64,000 bases of DNA from contig QUJQ01000002.1 of the NCBI GenBank assembly GCA_003480725.1, positions 1-64,000 on the forward strand. The letters are read 5' to 3'. The DNA is from Clostridiaceae bacterium AM27-36LB. GTDB taxonomy: Bacteria; Bacillota; Clostridia; Lachnospirales; Lachnospiraceae. Each line of letters starts with the position of its first letter. Positions within the stretch are counted from its first letter, which is position 1. Position numbers and translations under genes: made by a program. Shown here one piece after another: positions 16,220 through 26,324 of this stretch. A model generated the notes under the pieces. The model did not search any database, was not told the origin of the DNA, and saw only the letters and a list, made by a program, of their open reading frames with translations.

Positions 16220-16582
16220 TTATGCCTCCAGATCTGCTTTCTCTACCAGGCTTCCATCTCTCCAGATTCTCTCCAGATCGTAGAACAGTCGGTTCTCTTC
16301 ATCAAAAATATGAACAATAATATCCTGGTAATCCATCAGGATCCAGTTAGCAGTCTGATATCCTTCCACCTGTTTTGCCTCATATCCTGCCTTGTACAGC
16401 TTCTCCTGTGCCTCATCAGCCATAGCCTGTACCTGGTTGCGGTTGCTTCCGGAGGCAATGATAAAATAATCTGCCAATACAGAAACACCTGAAATATCCA
16501 GAATCTTGATATCTTTTGCTTTTTTCTCTTCTAATGCTGCGACAGCGATCTTTACCATCTCTTTAGAATTCTTTTCTACCAT
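16220..16582 (-). CDS. rsfS: ribosome silencing factor RsfS
   Basis: A 120-residue protein of the RsfS/Iojap family, which binds L14 on the 50S subunit and stops subunit joining during starvation. The typical core is present: I-L-D-I-S-G-V-S-V-L-A-D-Y-F-I-I-A-S-G (near 23-41), N-R-N-Q-V-Q-A-M-A-D, G-Y-Q-T-A-N-W-I-L-M-D-Y-Q-D-I-I-V-H-I-F (near 78-97) and a final Y-D-L-E-R-I-W-R-D. Length is normal. It follows yqeK by 12 bases in the classic nadD-yqeK-rsfS order. Confidence 0.95.
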   Translation of the reverse strand: MVEKNSKEMVKIAVAALEEKKAKDIKILDISGVSVLADYFIIASGSNRNQVQAMADEAQEKLYKAGYEAKQVEGYQTANWILMDYQDIIVHIFDEENRLFYDLERIWRDGSLVEKADLEA

Positions 16583-16594
16583 ATAATCCTCCTG

Positions 16595-17176
16595 TCAGCC
16601 CTTGATCTGTGCTTTATAGTACTCATAGGTCTCTCTGGTCATGGAGTCAACCTCTTCCGGTGAATCTCCCAGATAACCCAACGTATCTTCCAGTATCTTC
16701 AGAAGTGCCAGATCCAGATCCATAAAAGCAAGTTTACGGATCTCCTTCAGATTCGGAGCTTTATCTCTGCGAGGCTCAATATAATCTGCCACATAGACGA
16801 TCTTCTCCAACAGGTTCATATTCGGCTTTCCAGTGGTATGCCAGCGAATGGCTCCCAGCACTTCTTCATCATCAATATCATATTTTACTTTTGCCAGCAT
16901 GGCTCCAACCTTCGCATGAAGCATGAACGGATTGTTCCGCTCCAGCTCAGTGATCTCCAGCCCATTCTTCTCCGCCAGCTTCAATTTCTTTGCATTTGGT
17001 ATACATTTCGCACAGTCATGCATCAATCCTGCCAGCATGGCACGCTCCATGTCATACTCATAACGCATCGCCAGTGCAGCACTGGTATACATGACGCCCA
17101 GGGTATGCTCATATCGGCTGTCGTCCATCTCACGTTTCAGATCCTTTTTCAGGTCCTTAATACAAATTGCGTCCAT
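16595..17176 (-). CDS. yqeK: YqeK-type HD-domain Ap4A hydrolase
   Basis: A 193-residue HD-superfamily enzyme that splits diadenosine tetraphosphate symmetrically to two ADP. Metal ligands are the H in R-Y-E-H-T-L-G (near 22), H-D in M-L-A-G-L-M-H-D-C-A-K (near 56-57), H in L-H-A-K-V-G-A, and D in Y-V-A-D-Y-I-E-P-R. The ATG at 17176 is chosen because GGAAGGAG lies eight bases before it; an upstream in-frame ATG at 17212 lies inside nadD without such a site. It is translated after nadD with 22 bases between. Confidence 0.93.
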   Translation of the reverse strand: MDAICIKDLKKDLKREMDDSRYEHTLGVMYTSAALAMRYEYDMERAMLAGLMHDCAKCIPNAKKLKLAEKNGLEITELERNNPFMLHAKVGAMLAKVKYDIDDEEVLGAIRWHTTGKPNMNLLEKIVYVADYIEPRRDKAPNLKEIRKLAFMDLDLALLKILEDTLGYLGDSPEEVDSMTRETYEYYKAQIKG

Positions 17177-17198
17177 GAAAACACTCCTTCCTACGTCC

Positions 17199-17813
17199 TT
17201 ATCCCTTTTCATACAGATGATGGCTGCGGATATACGCTTCCACTTCTGCAGGAAGCATCTGAGAAATATCCTCTCCTCCGGCGATTCTTCCGCGAATATC
17301 GGCTGAGGCGATCTCCATATCCGGCGTATTCAGAATCCGGATGTCAGCATCATATTTTTCTTTCAACATTCTGATCTGCTGCTGAATCTCTTCCAGCCGG
17401 CAATGATCTCTGGCAGCCGCCAGAAGGATACATTCCTGACTGATGATTCCAGGTTCTCTCCAGTCTTCAAAATCAAACAGGGAATCTGCCCCCATGATAA
17501 AATAAAACTGTACCTCCGGATACATTCTGTTAAGCGTTAACAGTGTCTGAAAGGTATAATGGTACGCATCTTTCGATTGTTCCAGATCACATACCTTCAC
17601 ATAAGACAATCCCTTCACTGCCAGCCTGAGCATGTCCAGCCGCATATTCACATCTGCTTTTGAGTGATCTCTCTTATGAGGTGGATTCCCGTTCGGAAGC
17701 ATCCACACTTCATCCAGCGAAAACTGCCGGTATGCCTGCCGTGCCAATGCAAGATGTGCATTATGCACCGGGTCAAAAGTTCCACCCATCAGTCCGATCT
17801 TCCGTTTTGCCAT
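17199..17813 (-). CDS. nadD: nicotinate-nucleotide adenylyltransferase
   Basis: This 204-residue enzyme makes deamido-NAD from nicotinate mononucleotide and ATP. The nucleotidyltransferase motif is M-G-G-T-F-D-P-V-H-N-A-H-L (residues 9-21), with the (H/T)-x-x-H box as H-N-A-H. G-N-P-P-H-K lies near 43-48, F-I-M-G-A-D-S near 103-109 and I-A-S-A-D-I-R near 168-174, replacing the usual I-S-S-T-x-I-R. The length is typical. It sits between yhbY and yqeK in the conserved Firmicutes order. Confidence 0.95.
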   Translation of the reverse strand: MAKRKIGLMGGTFDPVHNAHLALARQAYRQFSLDEVWMLPNGNPPHKRDHSKADVNMRLDMLRLAVKGLSYVKVCDLEQSKDAYHYTFQTLLTLNRMYPEVQFYFIMGADSLFDFEDWREPGIISQECILLAAARDHCRLEEIQQQIRMLKEKYDADIRILNTPDMEIASADIRGRIAGGEDISQMLPAEVEAYIRSHHLYEKG

Positions 17814-17847
17814 AGATCTGTTACTCCATGATTCCTGTATATTTCAA

Positions 17848-18141
17848 TTAACGAGGCAATTCGATCTTCTTCTTTTCGTCCTTGCCCTCTTTATACAGTA
17901 CGATTTTTTTGCCGATTACCTGTACAACCTGAGAACGGGTACGCTCACCTACCAGTGCTGCCAGCTCCTTCGGATCGTCCATACAGTTCTGCAGAACACT
18001 GATCTTGATCAGCTCTCTGGCTTCCAGTGCCTCTGCAATTGCTTTTGTATTTTCCGGTGTCAGACTGTTTTTACCAATCTGGAAGATCGGCTCCATAGTC
18101 TGCGCCAGTCCTTTTAAATATGCTCTCTGCTTACTTGTCAT
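17848..18141 (-). CDS. yhbY: YhbY-type CRM-domain RNA-binding protein
   Basis: A 97-residue protein made of one CRM domain, seen in 50S assembly. It starts M-T-S-K-Q-R-A-Y-L-K-G-L-A, then I-F-Q-I-G-K-N-S-L-T near 19-28 (the GxxG-like loop), A-L-E-A-R-E-L-I-K-I-S-V-L near 36-48 and a C-terminal V-I-G-K-K-I-V-L-Y. It follows obgE by ten bases, matching its role in ribosome maturation. Confidence 0.93.
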   Translation of the reverse strand: MTSKQRAYLKGLAQTMEPIFQIGKNSLTPENTKAIAEALEARELIKISVLQNCMDDPKELAALVGERTRSQVVQVIGKKIVLYKEGKDEKKKIELPR

Positions 18142-18151
18142 TGTATTTCCT

Positions 18152-19462
<1,311 letters not shown>

Positions 19463-19489
19463 TCATTCAATTCAGGTTGCACATGTGAT

Positions 19490-19525
19490 AAAAAAGGGCT
19501 CCAAATCTTGCCGACTTGAAGCCCT
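19490..19525 (-). terminator. terminator after rpmA
   Basis: On the minus strand AGGGCT pairs with AGCCCT, with extra pairing inside, and TTTTTTAT follows directly. It lies between rpmA and obgE. Confidence 0.75.
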
Positions 19526-19539
19526 GTTGAGAATGCGGA

Positions 19540-19827
19540 TTATTCAGCTACTACCGGAACGATAGAAACCTGTTTTTTGTCTCTTCCTTTTCTCTCGAAG
19601 CGAACAACACCATCCACTAAAGCGAACAGAGTATCATCGCCGCCGCGTCCTACATTCACGCCCGGATGGATCTTGGTTCCGCGCTGTCTGTAAAGGATAT
19701 TTCCGGCTTTCACAAACTGGCCGTCAGCTCTCTTGGCACCAAGTCTCTTGGACTCGGAATCTCTGCCGTTCTTAGTAGAACCGACTCCCTTCTTATGTGC
19801 GAACATCTGAAGGTTCATATTCAACAT
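19540..19827 (-). CDS. rpmA: 50S ribosomal protein L27
   Basis: A 95-residue L27 whose N-terminus is [14 protein letters not shown]. In Firmicutes this short leader is cut by the Prp protease after the L-Q-x-F motif to expose the mature end that reaches the peptidyl-transfer centre. The remainder ([17 protein letters not shown], then R-Q-R-G-T-K and a C-terminal R-F-E-R-K-G) is standard. The usual Phe at position 8 is Met here. prp is not in its normal place between rplU and rpmA. Confidence 0.97.
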   Translation of the reverse strand: MLNMNLQMFAHKKGVGSTKNGRDSESKRLGAKRADGQFVKAGNILYRQRGTKIHPGVNVGRGGDDTLFALVDGVVRFERKGRDKKQVSIVPVVAE

Positions 19828-19877
19828 AGGTCTACACCTCCTGTAAATCTCATAGTCAATAGATACGATAAGTAAAA

Positions 19878-20186
19878 TTATTTGTTGATCTTTTCGATCT
19901 TCACAGCGGTATACTGCTGTCTGTGACCATTTTTCTTATGATACCCAGTTTTTCTCTTGTACTTGTAAACGATGACTTTTCTAGCTTTTCCATCACCGAT
20001 CACAGATGCTTCTACGGTAGCACCCTCGACTACCGGAGTACCTACGGTAAGAGCGTCATCACATACTGCAAGAACCTGGTCAAATACGTAGTTGGAACCA
20101 GCCTCAGCGCCCAGCTTCTCAACTTTGATCACATCGCCCTCAGATACTTTATACTGTTTACCACCTGTTGCAATAATCGCGTACAT
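19878..20186 (-). CDS. rplU: 50S ribosomal protein L21
   Basis: A 102-residue L21: [14 protein letters not shown] at the start, V-G-T-P-V-V near 48-53 and the C-terminal [17 protein letters not shown] motif that binds 23S rRNA. It is first in the operon. A sigma-A promoter (20269-20297) and a structured L21 leader precede it. Only 50 bases separate it from rpmA, leaving no room for prp. Confidence 0.97.
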   Translation of the reverse strand: MYAIIATGGKQYKVSEGDVIKVEKLGAEAGSNYVFDQVLAVCDDALTVGTPVVEGATVEASVIGDGKARKVIVYKYKRKTGYHKKNGHRQQYTAVKIEKINK

Positions 20187-20262
20187 ATGGCACCTCCTGA
20201 ATATTTACTCGCCAGCTACGGTGCTGCCTTACGGCAAACTTATAACCTCACTGCGCGGCATC
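20187..20262 (-). ncRNA. L21 ribosomal protein leader
   Basis: Between the promoter and the rplU ATG the minus strand reads a structured 5' leader with short stems (GCCG TAAGG CAGC region, and GCCGCGCAGTGAGG followed by TTATAAGTTTGCCG) ending in AGGAGGTGCCAT. This matches my memory of the L21 leader found before rplU in Firmicutes, through which L21 is thought to control its own operon. Confidence 0.65.
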
Positions 20263-20268
20263 TATTGA

Positions 20269-20297
20269 ATAGTATCATAGAAACCGACAGGTGTCAA
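20269..20297 (-). promoter_or_regulatory. rplU operon promoter
   Basis: On the minus strand a perfect TTGACA (20297-20292) and TACTAT (20274-20269) are separated by 17 bases. Confidence 0.8.
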
Positions 20298-20344
20298 CTG
20301 GTTTTTGAAATTATTTTTTCGATTTTGAGACCGATTTTTCGACC

Positions 20345-21121
20345 TTATCGATTCACAAAATTTAATACTAACACAAGCACCAGCATATGAACGGGATAAA
20401 ACGCATAGCAGACATACTGGAATGGTTTGCTATGATATCCCTGACGGCCACGATACAGCCAGATAGGGATCAGTGCCAATAATGCGAGTCCCTGCTGGCA
20501 AACTTCAAATTCTGCTCCGAATAACTGAACAGGATACATCAAACCACCCAGAAACTCCACATTCAACCAGTAAAGTGCAAGGAACTGCCCTAACAGACAC
20601 CACCATCTCCGGCCTCGGAAAAAGTAAAAGACAAAGACTGTCAATACACCAACGCCATAGTAATCTACCATACACAGAGTTCCGAAAATCATTCCGAATA
20701 CAACTGTAACGAATGCTGTCAGAACGTATAACCATCTTTTCTGGTTCTTATGTACTGTCTCCATCAGATGAATTCCAAGAAGCCCCATCAGCAGAGTCCA
20801 GATCACATTCTGATGAATGGGATAAAACCATGTTCCCCCATACATCAGATCAAATGGAATCTCAGATATCAATGCAAACAGCAGCAATCGAAGCATATAT
20901 TTTTTTAAGTTATGAGTATGAAAATACCCTTCCACTGTCATAAATGCAAAGACAGGAAATGCAATTCTTCCAATGCAGGTCAGCCAGTCCTGTGCCGGAA
21001 GCAAGGTTGCCCAAAGGTGATCCATCAGCATAAAAGTCATAGCAATGATGTGGAGTGCCGCAGCACTGATCTCTATTCTTTTTGCAGATCGATCTGTGGA
21101 TCCGATAACTATCTTATTCAT
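20345..21121 (-). CDS. TraX family protein
   Basis: A 258-residue polytopic membrane protein of the TraX family. N-terminal L-H-I-I-A-M-T-F-M-L-M-D-H-L-W (about 23-37) and G-R-I-A-F-P-V-F-A-F-M-T-V-E-G-Y (about 47-62) are its signature, followed by about six more helices and a C-terminal Y-P-V-H-M-L. TraX acetylates F-pilin in enterobacteria, but chromosomal homologues in Firmicutes have no proven target and resemble acyltransferases. It starts three bases after the prp stop and is followed by the rplU promoter, so it splits prp from its ribosomal partners. Confidence 0.88.
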   Translation of the reverse strand: MNKIVIGSTDRSAKRIEISAAALHIIAMTFMLMDHLWATLLPAQDWLTCIGRIAFPVFAFMTVEGYFHTHNLKKYMLRLLLFALISEIPFDLMYGGTWFYPIHQNVIWTLLMGLLGIHLMETVHKNQKRWLYVLTAFVTVVFGMIFGTLCMVDYYGVGVLTVFVFYFFRGRRWWCLLGQFLALYWLNVEFLGGLMYPVQLFGAEFEVCQQGLALLALIPIWLYRGRQGYHSKPFQYVCYAFYPVHMLVLVLVLNFVNR

Positions 21122-21124
21122 ATC

Positions 21125-21448
21125 TTATTTTTCCACCATCTCAACTTTGAGATATTCTTCTCCATAGGCTTCCACAATATTGGCAAGGCCAAGCATCAGG
21201 GAATCCATCAGAAGCTCGGTGGCTGCTGATAGATCATTGGTAAACTCCCAGCTCTCAATCATGCCGTCCCGACAATCACAGGTAAATGGATCATCGGTAA
21301 ACTCCTCAATCGAATTGATCGTATTGATCACCAGTGCAGACACTGCTGCACACACGATATCTGAACCTGCCTCCGCATACATGGCATGTCCATTGATGTG
21401 AAAGCTTTTATAATGTCCGTTTTCTTTTTTTGCCTGTACATTGATCAT
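21125..21448 (-). CDS. prp: ribosomal-processing cysteine protease Prp
   Basis: A 107-residue protease that removes the N-terminal leader of L27. Catalytic His21 lies in the motif I-N-G-H-A-M-Y-A-E-A-G, and Cys33 lies in D-I-V-C-A-A-V-S-A-L. The ATG at 21448 overlaps the stop of the ribonuclease gene as ATGA, with AAGGAG upstream. In most Firmicutes prp lies between rplU and rpmA; here it is upstream of traX, in an operon with the ribonuclease and the radical SAM genes. Its substrate L27 (with the M-F-A leader) is still encoded close by. Confidence 0.92.
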   Translation of the reverse strand: MINVQAKKENGHYKSFHINGHAMYAEAGSDIVCAAVSALVINTINSIEEFTDDPFTCDCRDGMIESWEFTNDLSAATELLMDSLMLGLANIVEAYGEEYLKVEMVEK

Positions 21449-22647
21449 AAGATTCCGCACTCCTTTGCCTGTTCTTTTAATGTTTTCCGCTGTTTTTTCC
21501 GGGTCACTTCCATAAGACCCAGAGAAGTAATGTCAATCGCTGCTGCTTTCATCGGATCATACTTTAACTGTTCCCGCATGGTCTCCAGAAGTCTCTGTTC
21601 ATCCTCCGGATCTTCCATATCAACAAAATCCACAATAATGATACCGGACAGATTACGAAGTCTGAGCTGCCTTGCTGTTTCCTTTGTCGCTTCCAGATTG
21701 ATCTTCCGGATCGTTTCCTGCTTATTCTTCCCAGTCACACATTTGCCGGTGTTCACATCGATCACCGTCAATGCCTCTGTTGGCTCAATAATGAGATAGG
21801 CACCGGATTTCATCCACACTTTTGTGGACAATGCCTCATCCATGCCTTTTTCCAGTCTCCATGCTGCCTTCAGCGGGTAACTTCTGTCTTCATAAAATCG
21901 AAGCTTATTACAATCTTCCGGCATCTCTTCCTGCAAAAATGCGGACAGCTCTTCATAGATTTTCTTATCATCTGTCCGGATTTCTTTCAGAAAATTACTT
22001 CTGCTTCCCAACACAGAACTTAAATACGCCGGTCTGGCACGCAGCACACAGGAGCAGGCTGTCCTGTGAGTTGCCGGACCTTTCAGATAGGTATACTGTT
22101 CCATCAGGCGCACAAATTCTGTATTCAGATCTTCTTCTGCAACACCTGATGCATTGGTTCGGATGATCATGCCCAGATCTTCTGGAAGTTTCTGTTCCTG
22201 TCCCCACTGACGAAGTCTTGTCTTCTCCGCCCCTGACAGCTTTCCGGAACAGCCAAGCTTTCCATTTCCGATTGTGAAGACCAGATATTTTCCATTCATA
22301 CTGATCTTGGTAGTCACCGACGGCTGCTTGGTCTTGACCGCTTCCCGGCTGACCTGAACCAACAGTTCATCCCCCTGCACCAGAGGCTGTCCTTCTTTTT
22401 TCGGCTTTGTATAGACCGGTGCTTGTGCATCCTCAAAAGGAAGATAACAAAGCATACCATTCTCGATCTCCACAAATGCTGCCTGAATATTTTTGACAAT
22501 ATTTCTAACTTTTCCGATATAAATATTTCCAAGGATGGACGCATGCTCCAGTGGATGCAGCGACAATTCCATCAGCTTTCCATCTTCATACAATGCATCC
22601 GCGAGCACACCCTCCTGGATGCAGGTGAACAGTCTTGTACTATCCAA
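21445..22647 (-). CDS. rng: ribonuclease E/G family protein
   Basis: About 400 residues, an RNase G-like endoribonuclease for rRNA and mRNA processing. An S1 domain opens it (I-L-G-N-I-Y-I-G-K-V near 39-48). The catalytic DNase I-like part has T-V-I-D-V-N-T-G-K and I-I-I-V-D-F-V-D-M, giving the two metal-binding Asp. The zinc-link cysteine pair of E. coli RNase E is not seen. I place the start at TTG 22647, which overlaps the upstream gene's stop and follows GGGGGAAGAG; an ATG at 22710 would lie deep in the previous gene. Confidence 0.88.
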   Translation of the reverse strand: MDSTRLFTCIQEGVLADALYEDGKLMELSLHPLEHASILGNIYIGKVRNIVKNIQAAFVEIENGMLCYLPFEDAQAPVYTKPKKEGQPLVQGDELLVQVSREAVKTKQPSVTTKISMNGKYLVFTIGNGKLGCSGKLSGAEKTRLRQWGQEQKLPEDLGMIIRTNASGVAEEDLNTEFVRLMEQYTYLKGPATHRTACSCVLRARPAYLSSVLGSRSNFLKEIRTDDKKIYEELSAFLQEEMPEDCNKLRFYEDRSYPLKAAWRLEKGMDEALSTKVWMKSGAYLIIEPTEALTVIDVNTGKCVTGKNKQETIRKINLEATKETARQLRLRNLSGIIIVDFVDMEDPEDEQRLLETMREQLKYDPMKAAAIDITSLGLMEVTRKKQRKTLKEQAKECGIL

Positions 22648-23344
22648 TCTCTTCCCCCAGTTCTTCCAGTGCAACCAGTTTGCGTTCTGTCTCGCTTCCT
22701 TCATCTGCATACATTTCTTTTCTGCAGATCAGCAGGGCAAATGCGGGAATCTCCACACCGGCCCAATCTCCGAAGGCTTTCAGCAGAAGCTCCGGTTTCA
22801 AGTTATGAACGCTTCCTGCGGATACTTTCAGGAAAATCGTCTGGTCTTTGATATGATAATCATAGACCCATGGACGGATATCCACTTCCTGCTCACCTTT
22901 TTTAGTCTCTTTCATGATACGGATCTCTGGCAGAGCAAGAAACTCTTCCAGCTTCTTTTCCCAGCCTTCTTCCAGTTCATAGCCTTCTCGGAAACGGACT
23001 TCATAATCAGCCCCGGCCACACTTGCCATGGCATTTTTGCTGTTCTCCGGAAGCTCTCTCCAGCTTAACACTTCGATACCTTCTGCCATCACCGCATTCA
23101 GTCTCTCCACTGCTTCTTTTGAAGACGGAGACTGTTTCACGCTGATATCCATATATTCCCCATCACTCTCAAGTCCAAGCCCCAGAGGAGAAGCAAAAGA
23201 CATGATCATGTGTGGGCTGAAGCCTTCTGAATAACACATATCTATTTCCGCACGGCGCATGGCCTTCTGAAAATATCTCATTACATCCAGATGTCCGATG
23301 AATTTCAGACATCCATGTTTGCTGAAACGGACTCTAATGTTCAT
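22640..23344 (-). CDS. TIGR03936 family radical SAM-associated protein (DUF2344)
   Basis: A 234-residue protein of the family that accompanies TIGR03960 radical SAM enzymes. It begins M-N-I-R-V-R-F-S-K-H-G-C-L-K-F-I-G-H-L-D-V, a conserved start, followed by R-A-E-I-D-M-C-Y-S-E-G-F-S-P-H near 36-50 and F-A-S-P-L-G-L-G near 55-62. The ATG at 23344 has GGAGGAGGTG upstream and overlaps the radical SAM gene by 11 bases. In other Firmicutes the two are fused or adjacent, next to RNase E/G and L21, and the target is unknown but is likely ribosomal or RNA. Confidence 0.85.
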   Translation of the reverse strand: MNIRVRFSKHGCLKFIGHLDVMRYFQKAMRRAEIDMCYSEGFSPHMIMSFASPLGLGLESDGEYMDISVKQSPSSKEAVERLNAVMAEGIEVLSWRELPENSKNAMASVAGADYEVRFREGYELEEGWEKKLEEFLALPEIRIMKETKKGEQEVDIRPWVYDYHIKDQTIFLKVSAGSVHNLKPELLLKAFGDWAGVEIPAFALLICRKEMYADEGSETERKLVALEELGEEIG

Positions 23345-25193
23345 AGCAGACACCTCCTCCAAATGTAGCCGCACCGCATCCGGAACATCCCTGTCTGCAG
23401 TTGGTCGTAATCTTCTCTTCATGCGCTTTTTTCCATTCCCGGAGCAGGAATTTCTTTGTCACGCCGATATCAATGAAATCCCAGGGGAATACTTCTTCTT
23501 CGGAACGCTCTCTGACTGTATAGAAATCAGGATCCACTCCAGTCTGGGCAAATGCTTCCATCCACAGATCATTATGAAAATATTCACCCCAGGAATCAAA
23601 GAGACATCCTTTCTCATAGGCACTGCGGATAGCTTTTGCCACCTTCCGGTCACCACGGGCAAGAATTCCCTCCAGCACCGTCACATCCGCTTCATGCCAG
23701 TTATATTTGATACTCTTCTTATTCTTCTGCTCCTTGATCTCATGGTTCACCACATAGGCACGATGGAGGAACTCTTCCTTGGTACACATCTGTGCCCACT
23801 GGAACGGAGTGAACGGCTTTGGCACAAAGAACGATGTACTTACCACGATCTGGCATTTTCCATTTCTCTGCTCCTTCGGCACCTCATAATACCGCTCAGA
23901 GATCTTCTCAGCCAGCCATGCAATCCCTTTCATATCTTCTTCCGTCTCTGTAGGCTGTCCCAGCATAAAATACAGCTTTACACGGTTCCAGCCGCCCTCA
24001 AAGGCCTGTCCGGCTCCATCCAGGATCACTTCTTCTGTCAGACCCTTGTTGATCACATCACGGAGTCTCTGACTTCCAGCCTCAGGTGCGAAGGTCAGGC
24101 TGCTCTTACGAATATCCTGTACTTTGCTCACAACATCCAGAGAAAATGCATCGATTCTTAAAGAAGGAAGGGAAATATTGATTCCCTTAGAGCCGAACTC
24201 GTCGATCAGGAAATTCACCAGTTCACCAAGCTGGGAATAATCGCTGGAGCTTAAGGAGCTTAAGGAAATCTCCTCATATCCAGTATTTTTCAACATTGCA
24301 TAAGCTGATTTTTTCAGCATCTCCAGATCACGCTCTCTGGTGGGACGGTACAGCATACCTGCCTGACAGAAACGACAGCCGCGGATACAGCCTCTCTGGA
24401 TCTCCAGTACCACGCGGTCCTGTGTTGCTTTCATATAAGGGACCACCGGCTTCTCTGGATAAAAGGTGTTGGTCACATCCATGACGATCTGCTTCTTCAC
24501 CTTTTCCGGTGCCTCCGGGCAGATCGGTTTCATCTCGGCGATCGTTTCATCCTCCGCATAAGTCACTTCGTATAAAGAAGGCACATAGATACCCGGGATC
24601 TGGGCTGCTGCCTTCAGAAAATCCTGACGGCTCTTTCCGCTGTTTTTCCATTCCTTGTAAAGATCCAGCAGGGCAAAATACTGAGTCTCCCCCTCTCCGA
24701 TATAGAACAGGTCAAAAAACTCTGCCAGCGGCTCCGGATTATAGGTACAGGGACCGCCGCCGATCACAAACGGATCATCCATGGTACGGTCTTCTGCAGA
24801 CAGCGGAATGCCTGACAGATCCAGGATCTGCAGAATGTTGGTATAACACATCTCATACTGGATTGTAATTCCAAGAAAATCAAATTTCTTCACCGGATCC
24901 TGAGATTCCAGTGCAAACAATGGAATCTGTTTCTCTTTCAATACTTTATGAAGATCCGGCCACGGCGAATAAACACGTTCACACCAGGTATCTTCTCTTC
25001 GGTTAAACATATCGTACAGAATCTGAATACCCAGATGGGACATTCCGATCTCATACACATCAGGGAAACACATGGCAAAACGAATGTCCACCTGATCTTT
25101 GTCCTTCATGACTGCATTGACTTCTCCGCCAATATAGCGTGCCGGCTTCTCGACAGTCATCAGGATCTCGTCTGATAAAGCTAATTTACGCAT
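23334..25193 (-). CDS. TIGR03960 family B12-binding-type radical SAM protein
   Basis: A 619-residue enzyme. The N-terminal ~200 residues resemble a B12-binding fold (H-L-G-I-Q-I-L-Y-D near 52-60). The radical SAM motif C-I-R-G-C-R-F-C is near 266-273 and holds the [4Fe-4S] cluster, followed by the usual Y-E-E-I-S-L-S-S-L-S-S-S-D-Y. The C-terminus has an extra Cys cluster, N-C-R-Q-G-C-S-G-C-G, probably a second metal site. The reaction is unknown. It heads an operon with its DUF2344 partner, RNase E/G and prp. Confidence 0.88.
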   Translation of the reverse strand: MRKLALSDEILMTVEKPARYIGGEVNAVMKDKDQVDIRFAMCFPDVYEIGMSHLGIQILYDMFNRREDTWCERVYSPWPDLHKVLKEKQIPLFALESQDPVKKFDFLGITIQYEMCYTNILQILDLSGIPLSAEDRTMDDPFVIGGGPCTYNPEPLAEFFDLFYIGEGETQYFALLDLYKEWKNSGKSRQDFLKAAAQIPGIYVPSLYEVTYAEDETIAEMKPICPEAPEKVKKQIVMDVTNTFYPEKPVVPYMKATQDRVVLEIQRGCIRGCRFCQAGMLYRPTRERDLEMLKKSAYAMLKNTGYEEISLSSLSSSDYSQLGELVNFLIDEFGSKGINISLPSLRIDAFSLDVVSKVQDIRKSSLTFAPEAGSQRLRDVINKGLTEEVILDGAGQAFEGGWNRVKLYFMLGQPTETEEDMKGIAWLAEKISERYYEVPKEQRNGKCQIVVSTSFFVPKPFTPFQWAQMCTKEEFLHRAYVVNHEIKEQKNKKSIKYNWHEADVTVLEGILARGDRKVAKAIRSAYEKGCLFDSWGEYFHNDLWMEAFAQTGVDPDFYTVRERSEEEVFPWDFIDIGVTKKFLLREWKKAHEEKITTNCRQGCSGCGAATFGGGVCYEH

Positions 25194-25212
25194 AACTCTC
25201 CTTTAAGCAAGA

Positions 25213-25243
25213 GAAGACACCGGTACTTACGGCCGGTGTCTTC
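25213..25243 (-). terminator. terminator after xpt
   Basis: On the minus strand GAAGACACCGG pairs with CCGGTGTCTTC around a 9-base loop, followed by a modest T-rich tail (TCTTGCTT). Confidence 0.6.
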
Positions 25244-25265
25244 CGTATGGTTTTTCTTCTGTTCA

Positions 25266-25844
25266 TTAGTGACGGAAAACAATCTCTCCGGTTGCCGGAT
25301 CCATGCTTTCCACAACGGCCAGAGACTCCAGCTGGTAACCCTGATCACGAAGGGTCTTTCCGCCGATCTGCCAGCCTTTTTCAACAGCAATTCCGATTCC
25401 TTCTACTGTTGCACCGGATTTTTCAATGATCTCAATCAGTCCATTGACTGCACAGCCATTAGCAAGGAAATCATCAATGATCAGAACATGATCATCCGGG
25501 CTTAAATATTTCTTGGATACGATCACGTCATAGACTCTCTTATGAGTAAAGGACTCTACTTTAGAGCTGTATACCTCTCCATCAATGTTGATACTTTGTG
25601 TTTTCTTTGCAAATACTACCGGCACATGAAAATGTCTTGCCACGACACAGGCAATTCCGATTCCCGATGCTTCAATCGTAAGAATCTTGTTGATCGGTTT
25701 GTCAGCAAACAAACGCTTAAATTCTTTTCCCATTTCATCAAACAGTTCAATATCCATCTGATGATTCAGAAAATTGTCCACTTTCAGTACATTTCCTTCT
25801 TTTACAATACCGTCTTTTCTAATTCTCTCTTCCAGAAGTTCCAT
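25266..25844 (-). CDS. xpt: xanthine phosphoribosyltransferase
   Basis: A 192-residue purine salvage enzyme that turns xanthine and PRPP into XMP. It starts [12 protein letters not shown], matching Bacillus Xpt, with [11 protein letters not shown] near 20-30. [10 protein letters not shown] (about 58-67) and the PRPP loop [11 protein letters not shown] near 121-131 are standard. I prefer ATG 25844 over an in-frame ATG at 25865 because of AAAGGA at nine bases and family length. No purine riboswitch was seen in the short upstream gap. Confidence 0.92.
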   Translation of the reverse strand: MELLEERIRKDGIVKEGNVLKVDNFLNHQMDIELFDEMGKEFKRLFADKPINKILTIEASGIGIACVVARHFHVPVVFAKKTQSINIDGEVYSSKVESFTHKRVYDVIVSKKYLSPDDHVLIIDDFLANGCAVNGLIEIIEKSGATVEGIGIAVEKGWQIGGKTLRDQGYQLESLAVVESMDPATGEIVFRH

Positions 25845-25952
25845 TTCTTTGCATCCTTTGTCCATTGTTATTTTTCAAAAAATGTTGTTCATGTCACTTA
25901 CCGGAGTCAGCTTCAGACTCCGAACATTAAAGACATTCTAGCATCTGTCACC

Positions 25953-26234
25953 CTATTCGTAAAGTCCTAATTTTATCAGACAGTCAGAAATCTGACCTTG
26001 CAGAATATCTGATTCAACAGCTGCTTCAATCTGATCAGCTGATATATGATAGATTTCCTTTCCTGTCAGACTCATCCATGCAAAAAATCCGAACAGACAC
26101 AGACTGATAGTGAACCGAATCTTAAATGTAGTCAGAAAACCGGAGGGCATCTCTTCACCCCGGTTCTGCATATGCAGTTCCTTCGTAGATCTCCCTCCGG
26201 TTTCTCTTAATAGCTGTTCTCTGTATGCGCCCAT
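25953..26234 (-). CDS. small hypothetical membrane-anchored protein
   Basis: About 93 residues, not recognised. The first 38 residues are charged, then one clear membrane helix (F-T-I-S-L-C-L-F-G-F-F-A-W-M-S-L, about 44-59) and a C-terminal helical segment with acidic residues, ending L-I-K-L-G-L-Y-E. The start at ATG 26234 is supported by AGAGG eight bases upstream. It stands between the his genes and xpt with no clear partner, and I infer only a membrane location. Confidence 0.55.
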   Translation of the reverse strand: MGAYREQLLRETGGRSTKELHMQNRGEEMPSGFLTTFKIRFTISLCLFGFFAWMSLTGKEIYHISADQIEAAVESDILQGQISDCLIKLGLYE

Positions 26235-26324
26235 ATGCATCACCTCTGTACAATGTATGCATATGTCCCGGCTCTCATGCCGGATCTGCCACTCACATGG
26301 CCGGCTTTTATAAAATGCTCTTCT

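Noticed and set aside
25866..25952. Purine riboswitch before xpt
   Set aside because: The three-stem junction and conserved loops were not found; only a small hairpin (GGAGTC/GACTCC) is visible.
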